Shown in pieces: positions 35,201 through 47,871 of a stretch of 64,000 nucleotides of DNA; position 1 is the first letter of the stretch; the number at the start of each line of letters is the position of its first letter. The notes under the pieces were generated by a model. It made no database searches. It was not told the origin of the DNA and worked only from the letters and a program-made list of their open reading frames with translations. A program made the translations under genes and the position numbers. The stretch is from Diospyros lotus (lineage: Eukaryota; Streptophyta; Magnoliopsida; Ericales; Ebenaceae), in assembly GCF_014633365.1 (NCBI RefSeq), contig NC_068350.1:3043001-3107000 (forward strand), given 5' to 3'.

Positions 35201-38200
35201 AATTGGGTGGATTGTCATGATGAACATGAGGGTGGAAGCTGCACCAGACTAATTTTCATCTTGGGTTCAGCCTGTTGAAAATTTTGGACAATTTATGTGG
35301 AGGTTTTGGATCTGAGCCTTTCGTAGTTAGTTTTGTACCTTCATGTGGCCCCTTCTCCATGTATCTCTAGTTTTATACAAAACAGAGCCAATTGGAAAGT
35401 GGGAAAAATCATTTCCATCAATTAGTCTATATGAGTCTTCTCCACAGACAGCCCTTTAAGGAACTGCAAGTGACGTTAAATAGGGTATTCTGGTCCCTCA
35501 AACTGTGAGTGGCACTAATGCCCCAGTCCCTTTATTTTTGGCAGGACGTTTAACATTCTCTTTTAGGAAAGAACTGCATAAAAAATGATGTTTTCTTGTT
35601 AAGGATGTCAAAATAGATAATCAGATTGTGAAGACGGAGGAAGAGAAAAGTAAATGATGCTGAAGACATAAAGAAGAGTGTCATTGGATGTTGTTGTTCT
35701 TTGGGTTGACCCAATAATGTGGCCCCAGAAGTTTGAGTTGTGCAAGACATGCTTGCAGTCTAAGGCAAGTGCATTCCTGTAATGGTGCCATATTGTGTTG
35801 GACACCCATATTGGATATCAACGCCCAGTTGTACACTTCCAAATGCTGTTGGTCACATATCCAAACATGTCCTATTATTTTTTATTACAAGAGCAGTAAC
35901 AATATAGCAAGCCTTAATCTCACTAGGTGGGGTTGGCTCCTATTATTTATATATATTTACTATTAGAAATTTTGTGTCCATTGCAGGATCTTGCATTCCT
36001 GGCTCATGATCTTGCCTGTCCATCACAGAAATAAATTATAATCATACTATAGCTTAAAAAATAAGTTGAAAATCAATATATAAGTGTAGATTGAGATTTA
36101 CTTGTCCCCTCTCCTGTGCATTTTTTTTATTTAAAGAGATTTTGAATTCTAAAACTTTTTATAGGTAGAGTTTCACAAGATTATATTAAGCTTTTTTAGT
36201 CACACTTATTTCCTGTTAAGCAGAGCTCCAGTTATTTCATGTAAATACATGAGATATATAATTTTGTAGTTGACATGTTAATGTAGTATGTCCTAACTGA
36301 TTTGGAAATTACTGTGTTGGCATGTTTGAAGTCGCATCCATGCCTCATGCCCATATTTATGTTTCTTAGGCAGCTGGTGTCAAACCATCATTTGGATCTT
36401 CTTTTTTTCTGCTACAATTTGGAATTTCTTTTTAATGTTCTGGAAGTGAAATATAATGAATTTGAAAATGCATACAAGTTTGCACGTAAAAATGAAATCT
36501 AGTCAAATGTAAATGGATAAAAGTAAACTTGTTAAACAGTTTTTGTTTTTGGTATTTTCCGTATTACTTTTTTTGTGATTTATTGTGTCTTGTTCTGTTT
36601 CAATGGAAACCTTAGATTGTTATTTTACTAATGTTTCATTTTGGAATGTTTGAACGTTGAAATGTGAATGTTTTTATTATTATTATTTTTTATGGAAACA
36701 AATGGAAAGTTGTTCTTTGATATGAACACAGTTCTCATTGAGGTTTCTTTTCTTCAAGAAGTAGCACAAGTGAACATGGATATTATTATCCTTTCTTAGG
36801 TAGATTTGTTTCCTTAAATTTACAGAAGGGCTTCTCACTCTGTTGAGACACAAATTTTAATACATCTATCAGCCCCATCATAAACTCTGTATAGTTTGTT
36901 TAGTCTTCTCCAGAATTCTTTTTAACCACCAGATGCAAAGCTGCAAAGTTCATGCAGAAAATGTGGTCGTCTTAAGGGGGTAAAGAGGAAAAAGCTCCCA
37001 TCTGTGGCCTCTTTTACAATGAAATAATTAGTAAAGAAAACAGGTGAAGGGACCACCTAAATGCTTTCTACATATCAGATGCAATTGTAAAAGAAAACAA
37101 GCGCCCTCCTGGAACTCAAGATATATATCGTTGGGAGTTCTCATTTATATAAAAACATCTTTGTATTTCACATACCTTTTATGGCTTCTGTATATGGCTT
37201 TCTGGTTGTTAAATCTGTTTCCTTGACCAGGCAGCAAAGAGGCACTTGACTCAGCGAATTGAGAACTTGGATGGAAAATTAGATGAGCAAGTGGAGATAT
37301 CAAAGTTGATTAAGAATGAGGTAATCCATGAAAGGTTTTCTTTTGTGCCCTATTTCCAAAAAAAATATTGAAAAAGAACATCATACATCAATATTCAAAT
37401 GCAACTGCTTTATATTGAGTGGTACAACAACAACATTCTTAATCAGGCCAATGAATACACCTGTTATAATATATATATGACTTGCTCACTAAATAAGAAG
37501 GTTTCAAACTTGTAACAGGTTACTGATGTTCGTACTGATCTTTCTGAAATTGGCTTTGACTTGGATGCTCTACAGAAGATGGTTTCTGGTTTGGTAAGTT
37601 TTAGCTTCTAAAATTACAAACTTCAAACCAGTGAAATTAAACGGAGTTACTAGATAACTTGTTGGTTCCTACTAGATAACTTGCTCACTAATGGAACATA
37701 GGAACATTAACAGGCAAAGCTATGGAAGTGGTGGATGTGATGATTAGGAGAAAAATTAATATTATGTGCCTTCAAGAGACGAGATGGGTAGGGAAAAAAG
37801 CAAAAACTTTATCAGAAGCTGGATATAAAATATGGTACACAGGAACTGATCGAGCGAAAAATGGAGTGGGGATTATTATGGATAAAAGCTTAATAGATGA
37901 GGTAGTGGATGTAAAGAGAATAGGGGATAGGATTATTATGGTGAAGATTAGTCTAGGAAGAATGACTATGAATATCTTTAGTACATATGCACCACAAGCG
38001 GGGTTAGGTGATGAGATAAAAGCAAAATTCTGGGAGGACCTAGAGGGACTCATACAAATGATACCAAGAGGAGAGAAAGTGATTATAGGAGGTGACTTAA
38101 ATGGGCACGTGGGTAGAGACGGAAACGGATATAGAGAGGTACACGGAGGGTATGGATTCGGGGAAATTAATAATGATGGTAAATCTATCCTAGATTTTGC

Positions 38201-41200
38201 TATGGCATATGGGCTCATTATAACCAATACTAGGTTCAAAAAACGGGACGAACACTTAATCACATATAAAAATATCACCTCAAGCACCCAAATAGATTAC
38301 TTCCTCATGAGACAAGAGGATCGGTTATGTTGTAGGAATTGTAAGGTGATACCGGGAGAGTGTTTGACTACTCAACATAGACTTCTAGTACTTGACGTCC
38401 AAGTAAGAAATTAGAAGAGAAAAAATCACATAAAACAAAATCCAAGAATCAGGTGGTGGAATTTAAAAGGGGAGAAACAACTAATCTTCAAAGAAAAATT
38501 AAGGGGTAGAAGGGAATGGAATGAAGAAAGACAGACAAACCAAATGTGGAAAGAAATGGCTAATGCTCTGAGAAGCATGGCAAAGGTAGTCCTTGGAGAG
38601 ACAAATGGTAGAGCCCCTAACCTTAAGGAGTTTTGGTGGTGGAATGAAGAGGTACAATTGAAAATTAAAAATAAGAAAACTTGCTATAAGGCGGTATATC
38701 AATGCAACAATGAAGAAAATCAAAAAAATTATAAAGAAGCAAAAAAGGCAGCAAAAAAAGCTGTTAGTGAAGCAAGGTCAAAAGCATATGAGAATCTATA
38801 TAAATGACTTGATACAAAAGATGGAGAAAGGGATATATATAAATTAGCTAAAGCAAGAGAAAGAAAAACACGGGATTTAAATCAAGTGAAATGCATAAAA
38901 GATGACAATCAAAATGTTTTAGTAAATGAGGGAGCGATTAAGGAGAGATGGAAGGAGTATTTCACAAAATTATTCAATGATGGTGGTGATACAAGAGTTA
39001 GGTTGGGACATCTTAGTAACTCCGAAGGGAATGTGAGCTACACATTCTATCGACGCATAAGTTCAAATGAAATAAGGCAAGCATTAAAAAAGATGAAAAA
39101 TCATAAGGCAGTTGGACCAGATAATATACCAATAGAAGCATGGAAATGCATGGGAGAAGAGGGCATCTCCTGGCTAACGCAACTATTTAACGCCATCCTT
39201 AAATCAAAAAAGATGCCAGATGAGTGGAGGAAGAGTACTTTGGTTCCTATATACAAGAACAAAGGAGATGTTCAAAACTGTGAAAATTATAGAGGAATTA
39301 AGTTAATGAGTCATACCATGAAACTTTGGGAGAGAGTAATAGAGCAGAGGCTCAGAAAGGAAACAAAGGTGTCAGAAAATCAGTTTGGTTTCATGCCTGG
39401 TAGGTCAACAATGGAAGCTATATATTTACTGAGGCGTCTAATGGAAAGGTATCGAGATCATCAGAAGGACCTACATATGGTGTTTATAGATCTAGAAAAG
39501 GCCTATGATAGGGTCCCTAGAGAAGTATTATGGAGGGTTTTAGAGAAGAAAGGAGTCAAAATAGCCTATATACAAACCCTTAAGGACATGTATCATGGTG
39601 TAGGGACAAGGGTTAGAATATGCGGAGGGGATACTAAACCATTTACAACTACAATAGGACTGCATCAAGGTTCTGCACTAAGTCCATACCTATTTGCCCT
39701 AGTAATGGATGAACTCACTAAAGATATTCAGACAGATGTGCCATGGTGTATGCTATTTGCAGACGACATAGTGTTGGTGGATGAAACAAAAGAAGGAGAG
39801 TGAATACTAAGCTTGAGTTGTGGAGAAACAATTTAGAATCTAAGGGATTTAAATTAAGTAGAAAGAAAACAAAATATATGGAATGCAAATTTAGTAAAAA
39901 TGCAAGAGTGGATGATGTTATAATAAAATTAGAAGACCAAATCTTACAAAGAAAAGACCATTTTCGATATTTGGGATCAGTGATTCAAAAAGATGGAGAA
40001 ATCCATGAGGATGTCGCACATAAAATTAAGGCAGGTTGGCTAAAATGGAGAAATGCATCGGGGGTGTTATGTGATGGTAAAATCCCATTAAAATTGAAAG
40101 GAAAATTTTATAGGACAGCTATAAGACCAGTCTTGCTGCATGGCTCAGAATGTTGGGCAGTCAAATACCAGCATGAGCAAAAGACGAGTGTAGCGGAGAT
40201 GAGGATGTTAAGATAGATGTGCGGACATACAAGAAATGATAAAATTAGAAATGAAGTTATTCGTAATAAGGTAGGAGTAGTGCCAATCGAGGAGAAGATG
40301 AGAGAGACTAGACTAAGATGGTTTGGTCATGTGAGAAGGAGACTAAGAGACGCTCCTGTGAGGAGAGTTGATGAAATGGAACAATTAATCACAAAAAGAG
40401 GTAGAGGTAGACCCAAGAAGACTTTGGGAGAGACATTAAAATTTGATATGAAATATATGGATGTAAATGAGGATATGACAAAAGACAGAAATACATGGAA
40501 GTCTAGAATTCATGTAGCCGACCCCACATAGTGGGATAAAGGCTGGATATGTTGTTGTTGTTGTTGTAACGTTTCAAGGAATCAATTATACTAAAAGGAG
40601 CACATTTTTTAAATCTAAATAATTCTTGTTTGATTATGTTTGCTTGAAACCAAGCATGGTTGTTGATCTGTTACCTCTTTAACTTTGGATATATAGACAA
40701 AATATTGCCTGCAGAAGTAAGTGAAAGATTTCTTATAAAAGGGTGTGTGCATAAACCTTTTTCCAGTACATGGACCTGTGAGTACACATGGCTAATAACA
40801 ATTTCTCCATTTTATTTTCCTTTGTTAATATTTGTCTCATGTGTCAACATGATGATATAAAGCAAGGATGAGACATGATAGGTTATAGTGTTTCGGTGCA
40901 CATAGATAAGTTAAGGCTGTTTCCAGAGGCTGTTTCCAGAGGCTGTTTTCAAAGGTTGATAGATTGATTGATGTTAGATTTTAATTTGGGGCATTTAAGG
41001 GGGATGGGGTGAGTTGGTGATTCAGTTGGCTATTTATGGAGAGACTAGGCTAAGTATTTGTTTGGTATAAGGGAAAACATCTACCCTTGTTTGGATTAAG
41101 ATACTTGCCCTTAGCATATATTTCATCTTAATTGTGTTTGGCAACTGATCAATAGTAAACAAATCCAGCTTCATCATGATGTGAGTCCTGGAATCACTTG

Positions 41201-44200
41201 TGTATGACCAATCACTTCTATTTACTTATATTCTTTGATGTTTGACTAAGTCATGATGCTAGATGATTGATGCAGCTATTTTAGCATCTTACCGTGGTGA
41301 TAGCTGATACAATTTGTAACATTGCTAAGAAATTAGTCACTTATGAACGTATTTGTATGGAGATGAAGGGAGGCCATCTTAATAGTCTGTCTTTATTTTC
41401 TCTATTGACAATTACTTCTTTATAGACTGAGACATGTGAATGTGTTGTCAAAGTTTTTAGGAGTATCCTTTCAATTGGAGTGACTGAACAACTTAGGGGT
41501 GCTTGACATTCCTTGTGCTTATTGTTTGTAAAACTAGTTACAAGCCTAGTGTTGGATCTCCCAAGGAGCAAGCATGATTAGTGGTCCCATTACTTATCAG
41601 CCTATATGAGCTTGCATTACAGCTTAATTAAGACGTGAGATATGAGCTGTAACACTACATGCGAGTGGGATAAATTGTAACGGCCCGCCTCCCGGAGCCC
41701 CTATCGCGGATAGAGGATCCGTGAGAGGGTCATTATAAAAATGATATCGAACAATGACGCACCTACGACACACACATAACCCTTTCTGAAATCATAATTT
41801 TTCTTTATTATAACACCTCATCATAGTCTTTACAAACCATTCATCACTTGGGCCCCACCTGGGCTTACATAACATGCGACAAACTCTGAAAACATAAACA
41901 TTAACCTTTTTAAGACACGATGACACCCAGGATCTAGGTTTGGGAGAGCTCTGCACTTGCTACCATGACATGTCGATCTGAACCCAACCTCGATGAACGT
42001 ACCTGGAATGATGTCAAAAACAACGTGAGTCGCGAGACTCAGCAAGCTCTAGAAAAGAAAGGCTGAGGGCTTAGGATAGGACTCTTCCCATGACACCCCA
42101 TGCAACTCATGCCAATGCAACCACACCATGCCATGATCCACATGTACCTTACTTCTACATGCATAACATAAAGTTAACTGCACATAAGGAACCAAGGGCC
42201 CACATAAGTCAAACATTGGCACCCGGGTCCCGCATACAAACCTGTTGTAGCCTAACATAGGCTACCATATCATCATTCTCTTAGACCAGCCTTTTCCTGA
42301 CATGGTCGGCTTTTCCTGATACTTGTTACATACTTTTCTTGATTCCCATCATATTCTCATGTGTTCATCATATCATACATCACATAATCATATACTTCCG
42401 CGATCTTGGTCTTCCCTCGGGCCAACCCCGAGCTAATATCTAAGCCGAGCCGAAGCTCACATGAGTCGGTACTCCCGACACCTGGCACGGTACTCCCGTC
42501 CAGAATAACAGTAACATTAGAACCATGCAATGCAACACATAAGAAATGCAAGGGCTTCTGTAGCATAAACGTGATGGCAAGGCCCCCATAAACCAAGCAT
42601 CAGGCCCTGCTACGCCCATACATAAGAATTCACACATGCGACATGCTCTAAATGCATATGCTCATCTAGGGTACCCAAATTGGCTCTTGGACCAACCGGG
42701 TCATGCAAATGCTCATACATCCCATCACACACAAAGCATGTCCCCACGTGAATGCAACCCAGCCCTTTGTAGCACACACATCATGAAATGCACAAACCAA
42801 GGCGGGAATCCGGAGTACCAGCTCTTCTGGCCGTCTAGCGCTTATCGTAACAATCGATGACTGGCGCCCATACATCCAGCCATCAACTGCCACGACCCAC
42901 GGTCAACAGTCAGTGGCTTTGTACCCATACCCTTAGACACACTTACTGACATTATTGACTTTATATCTTCCCAGCTTAACTTTACATAACATTTTTCCAT
43001 AACTCATAACTCTTCATGTACATAACCACATAACATCGTAATACCATTCTTATTACTTTCATTCACATAAAGTTATCTCAACATACATAATAAACTCTTT
43101 AACACATTTTCCTAATTTTAACCATAACCAATCTCTCTAAGAACCTAACCCCAACGGGTTCGGCATCATTCCCAAGGGAAGCGGAGCGATACGAAGCTCC
43201 GTGACGGTTGAAATAAAAGACGCCATGACATCATTACTTAGCTTATCCCATTAACAATAAACTTATTAATAAAATAAAAGTCGTAAAATGGTTACTACGC
43301 GGATTATTATTATTTATGCGTAGAACCGAGTCAAGGTGAGGGAGGGTTTAGAGTAGAAGAAACCTTAAAGACTTTCACGGGAAATAAATAACGTGAGAAG
43401 AGGGTTAAGAGCTTGCCTTTATGCGGCTATTTCTTGCCTTTCCTGACCTCCCACTGCGAAATAGCGTTTCCTGATAATTAATGAAATCATAAATTCCAAT
43501 TATGTATTATCAACAAACATATACTCCACTTATATTTATTATTAAAACCATTCTCTTATATTCACGACCACACACAATTCACTGCTATCTCAACCATAAC
43601 ATATTTATCTACATATATATTCCTTTGCTTATCACCACATCAAGCCCAACTCAAGTACTGCTCACTTTCCACGATTAAATGGTCACCAAAATTCACCCTC
43701 CACATATATACATATACTTACACCCATGCTCATAGACAAAATATTATACACTCTCACGCCAGTGAATTTATATACCTACACACCAAACTTAATCACCCAA
43801 ACTTAATAAAATTAAACTTATAATTAAATTCTAATCATACAAATTAATAATACATAATCATCTACTTACCAGAGTAATCAAATCACAATTAAACTTGACT
43901 AAATTTCCAACTTCTCCCAATTTTTCTCGCCCTTTCCAGCCTCAACGCGCCATTTTCTTCTTCCAGATGTTTCCTGCTCGCTCACTGATTTCCTCCCAAC
44001 TTAATCTCAATTTTACCTTTAATTGAGGCAATTTAAAGTAGCTAAGTCGGCAGAAAAACATGGCCAATTTGGCCTTAAAAAGCGTGCAAAATAAGTGGGG
44101 CGGGGGAGCAGCCGCTTGGACGCGCCAGCGCGCGCCACGTGGTTGCGCAAGGGGCCTGTACTGGCGCCCCAAAACGGCGCCGTTTCAGCGCTCCCTTGCT

Positions 44201-47200
44201 GCCCAAAAATATTAATTCCTTCCCCAGCGCGCGCGCCAGCCCCTTGGCTCGATCCCGCGCCTCACGCCAGCACCAGCGCGCACGCGGCCACTGGGCTGGC
44301 TGCTTCCTTGGTAATAAAGACACACTTAATTAATTTTATAATGACTTCCTGTCACTTCCGAAAATCTACACTTAAACCCATAACTTCCAAAAACCTACAC
44401 ATACACCCCTAACTCTCATTTCCTTTATTGCACTTATACATCAAACATTCTAGAAATTTTCCCAAATTACTTTATTTTAATCTTTTCCTAAATATTCCTT
44501 AATAAATAATTATTTTCTCATAAATAAACATTTTACTTAATTCTCCAAATACCTAAACAATTTAATATTGCCTTTTAACCAACAAATATTTAACAATTAT
44601 TAATTGCTCCGACCAAATTAGTAATCATTATTTATTTCCCAAATTTTAGGATATTACATAAATAGTTGGTTTGGGTTTCATCCAGGTTTAGGATGATGCA
44701 ATGATTTTCCAATTGGTTGTTGCTTGCACATATATTGTTCAACAATCTCAAATGCTAACTTTGAGGCCCTTGTTGCTTTGGCAATTGGTATTGAAATTGG
44801 GGATAGTATAACATTTTTGGCATGAAAAACAAAAGTTCTCTGGCATTTTTTTGTTTCACTAATTTGTTTGCTCCGAGATGGAGATCTTATTAGTTTTGTT
44901 CATTTTGTCTTTGTTTATTAATTTTCTTATTCTGTTTGCAGGATGGAAAGATATGTACAGTAGAAAGAAAACAGGTAAAACTTTTTCCACGTCTTATATG
45001 AATTTCTAATAAGAAAGTAAATTAACCTACTAAGTCATTTTTAATAGCATCTTACGTCTATTGCATGAATTGTGGCAATGGTTGCTAGATCAATTGCTTT
45101 GAAAAATCTCTGTACTTGAGATAATGTTATCTCCATATGATTCCATAGTTAATTATCTTTTTACAGTTAATTTGCAACAACAACATATGAGGACTTAAAT
45201 CCCACCTAATAAGTGGGGTTACATGAATTCTAGTTTTTTAAAGTCAATTTGCAATGACAACATATCAAATCTTAATTTCACTAAGTGGGGTTGGCTACAT
45301 AGATTTTAGCTTGCCAATCATCTTTATCTATGATTATATCTTTTGTAAGACCAATATAATGCATATGATGCCTAAGAACTTTTCACCAAGTTTTCTTGGT
45401 TTTCCTCCATTTTTGTTAAAAGCTTCTACCTTTTAATCCACTATTCTCACAAGGGCATTTATTGGTATTTTTCTTGCATGACCAAGCCAAGCCATCCTAA
45501 TTGTGTCTCACACATCTTATTATTTTTAATAGGAGTCACTTTGACCTTATGATGTATAGCCTTATCTTCAATCCTATTATATCTTGCATTGCCACACATC
45601 AACTGTAACATTCTCATCCCTGTTATGCTCATATTTTGCACGTATAAGTGCTTTATTGCCTAGCATTCTGTACCATACAATGAAGCTGGTTGTATGGCTG
45701 TAAGATACAATTTTTCTTTTAGCTTTAATGGAATTTTATTATCGCATTGATGCCTACTTTGTCTAGAACCCATAATAAGAAGATCTGAAAACTTTTGCAT
45801 TTTTTGTTGGCTACCAAACATGATAATACCAATTTTGATGGTACTACCATGTCTTACAAAGGCTACCGAACATGCTGTAAGTGTTAAGGGGGATTACTCA
45901 TCCCATGGGTGAAGTTTTTGGACAATTAATTTGCATTTGCTAAAAATTGAACTTGTAGACTTGGAGCTTCTATTTTCCTTGTACTTTTTTTTTTTTTATA
46001 ACAAAAAGTATGTTTATGCTATGAACTTTTTGACACTGACCCTAACTCGTTTAGGGTAAGCAGCAGTTGACTGTGATGATGCTATGAACTTTTGTCCTTG
46101 CATGCTTCAGTTTTACCTTCAAAGTTTTTACTGATGTACTTTAGAAACTATACTTCAATTTCTTTATGCTATCTTTTCAGTTTATCATTGGTTATTAAAA
46201 TATTCAAAATTATTCCCTTTTTCCTGAATAGGATGCTTCTCTCTATTCCTTCTGTACGCTTTTGTTTGCATTTCGGGTGAGTAGATGGTCTTTGGTAAAG
46301 GTAATAGAAGGAAGAATGAGAAAGATATAAGAAATTGAGTGGCAGCTGGTTGTTTAATTTGGGGTGTGAAGAGCAAGAAGGAAGCTACATGATAGTGAAA
46401 TAAAAGAAGAGAGCATGTCTCAGATATAAAGCACCATTTTCTATGGAAGAGGTTATTTGCCTATGGAGATGCGATCAGTATCTGTAACAACTGGGACTTT
46501 TAATGTCAAGCACTTTGGAGTTGGATTTCCTAGTTTCCAAACTTTAATGGATTCTTTTATTATTCACTGTCCGTTCATTCTGGAATAGTAGATTGGACTA
46601 GATTATTACGACCATGAAAAAAATGTGAATGTGCTTTGTAGCCCCTATTGCTTTTGCATTAATTATTATTTGTACTTATGTTTCCTCTTCTTACATGGTT
46701 GTTGCAACAGGACATTGCCAATGCTGGTGTGTTGTACTTGTGCAACTTTGTTGATGGGAAAAAAAAGGGAATGCCAGAAGCTGTACAGGTTTGTATGATT
46801 GCTTATGCAAACTTGATATTGACATTGTCATTTTAGCTTCATCTTGTTCCTGGAATTTTTGGAAGAGATACTCCATGCTGCTTTCCAAATTTTTGCTTTG
46901 GATACTTGTTGATAATAGGGCTAGGTGGCTATTTATTACAATGTATTCCATAAAGTCCTGAAATCCTTCATTGCTGTCCATTTGCTTCCTCTGGTGGGAT
47001 TTTTGTTTCACTTATCACATGTTTATTTTGCACAGCACATGCTGGCAGCAATAATTATCATTACACTATGGCGCAGCTCTATTTGTGGTGCAGATTAAGA
47101 TCTGCGTCTTCCTTAGTAATTATATAATTTGGTGCAGAAACTAGATTCATTGGAATTCACATTAGTGTCCACATTTCATCTTGAATGAAGTTTGGTCATC

Positions 47201-47871
47201 TCTACAGCCAGTGCTTTTATGGTATTTATATGTTCAATCTTTCTGCAGGAACAACTAAAGCCTTCTGGGAAATCTCGTGGTCTTCTCACCTATTCTGAAG
47301 CACCAAGCCTAAAGGTTCATTTCTTACTTAAAAGAATTTGTTTGCGGTAGATTTTATTTTAGTGAACCTAGTTATATGGCAATTTGAATTCACTCTCTTT
47401 TGAGGATATTTAGGTTTGGGACATCTTATACTTATGCCACCAACGGCAGCATCTTTGTGAAATTTGTGCTTCACTTTCATTATGGATTAAAAGTGAACAT
47501 GAGAAATTCTGTTGCATCCATTTCATTATCATCTTTGACAACATTTCTAGTTGTAAAAAGCACTGTAAAGCTGTGGTTCTGGTACATGTTTGAGTGATGA
47601 TTTTGTTTATATTGACATCAATAACAACTTCATGCAAAACATACCGTATCTAGTACAGAAATGCATATTAAATTATTCTATTACCCATGTTAGCATGAAT
47701 CCATGATACGTGTAAGTTGGGACTATTCAGCTATAGAGCTATAAACATGATACTGGTCTTTGAAATTTGAGGGAAGTTACTTTTCTGCAGGGTCTGAAGG
47801 AGATAGCTGATTCTTTATTCTCGGAAAATACCAATAAGTCAATAACAGATGGTACTTTGCAAGTTGGATGA
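32247..47871 (+). CDS. DUF1664 family coiled-coil membrane protein
   Basis: A plant protein of unknown function (DUF1664, by memory of At1g27000-like proteins). Exons: 32247-32301, 32372-32433, 32643-32720, 33576-33657, 33879-33949, 34243-34344, 37231-37320, 37519-37593, 44942-44974, 46711-46788, 47249-47314, 47791-47871. Every phase fits and the product is 290 residues. The N-terminus ([20 protein letters not shown]) is hydrophobic. A second hydrophobic segment at ~95-115 ([20 protein letters not shown]) is probably membrane-spanning, followed by a long heptad-rich coiled coil (~120-205, from [20 protein letters not shown] to QKMVSG). The gene spans 15.6 kb because intron 8 (37594-44941) is filled with transposons. 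A further intron appears to lie in the 3' untranslated region: donor at 47893, acceptor at 48876-48877. An exon junction after the stop could expose the transcript to nonsense-mediated decay, but that is inference. Confidence 0.9.
34738..35277. repeat. Diverged tandem duplication (~0.3 kb units) in DUF1664 intron 6
   Basis: Unit 1 (about 34738-34988) and unit 2 (about 35053-35277) share, in order, GAATTAACAAATAAT, GTTGGTTG, ATTTCTGCTAGGTAA, TGATTGATT, GAAGCTGCACCAGACTAATT and CTTGGGTTCAGC. Spacing between copies is about 290-320 bp. It is non-coding and could be two copies of one small element or a slipped duplication. Confidence 0.8.
35897..35940 (-). mobile_element. RTE LINE 3'-end scrap
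   Basis: The plus strand reads AACAATATAGCAAGCCTTAA then CTCACTAGGTGGGGTTGGCT, the reverse complement of the conserved RTE 3' end (compare GCCGACCCCACATAGTGGG at 40518-40536). It is a tiny minus-strand fragment in intron 6 of the DUF1664 gene. Confidence 0.6.
37692..40531 (+). pseudogene. LINE endonuclease-reverse transcriptase pseudogene
   Basis: The ancestral single polyprotein ORF is still readable. An APE-type endonuclease occupies 37692-38411 (motifs [23 protein letters not shown]). A linker spans 38415-38885. A reverse transcriptase follows at 38886-39800 ([66 protein letters not shown], catalytic FADD in [11 protein letters not shown]). The C-terminal region includes [10 protein letters not shown] and [15 protein letters not shown]. 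Breaks: in-frame stops at 38412-38414 and 38805-38807, a frameshift near 39798-39801, and another stop at 40214-40216. The catalytic FADD box is intact, but no full-length protein can be made. Confidence 0.92.
37692..40567 (+). mobile_element. RTE-clade non-LTR retrotransposon, 5'-truncated and mutated
   Basis: The element begins within the endonuclease N-terminus ([15 protein letters not shown] at 37692) and ends in the RTE-type 3' end GCCGACCCCACATAGTGGG followed by a (TTG)n tail at about 40549-40567. It lies in the sense direction of the host DUF1664 gene. No target-site duplication was identified. It is not autonomous because its single ORF is broken (see the pseudogene entry). Confidence 0.92.
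41676..44658 (-). mobile_element. Solo LTR (2,983 bp) with 5-bp target duplication TAAAT
   Basis: The element starts TGTAACGGCCCGCC and ends GGATATTACA, giving the TG...CA termini and short inverted TGTAA/TTACA ends of an LTR. It is flanked by TAAAT at 41671-41675 and TAAAT at 44659-44663. Read on the minus strand it begins TGTAATATCCTAAAATTTGG and ends GGGCCGTTACA, which resembles Ty3/Gypsy (Tekay-like chromovirus) LTRs, so it is assigned to the minus strand. There is no internal gag-pol or second LTR; it is the product of LTR-LTR recombination. The interior has a GC-rich, CpG-rich patch at 44090-44300 and no gene. Confidence 0.85.
45174..45775 (-). mobile_element. Two decayed RTE LINE 3'-end fragments
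   Basis: Both fragments are minus-strand. The first (about 45174-45238) carries the reversed CAACAACAACATATGAGG tail and the AAGTGGGGTTACATGAATTC end. The second (about 45251-45775) repeats that end and continues into protein-like sequence, [20 protein letters not shown], matching the [21 protein letters not shown] C-terminus of the LINE at 37692. Stops and frameshifts are present. Both lie in intron 9 of the DUF1664 gene, antisense to it. Confidence 0.8.

Larger units (their letters stand above)
37594..44941. other. DUF1664 intron 8, expanded by transposons
   Basis: A 7,348-bp intron between exons encoding QKMVSGL and [11 protein letters not shown]. About 5.9 kb is accounted for by a sense-oriented LINE (37692-40567) and a solo LTR (41676-44658). 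The sequence between them (40568-41675) has no recognisable element. Host splice sites are intact on both sides. Confidence 0.85.

Noticed and set aside
42049..42893. Several 60-80 codon frames inside the solo LTR
   Set aside because: They are chance frames in non-coding LTR sequence, present on both strands and without gag or pol similarity.
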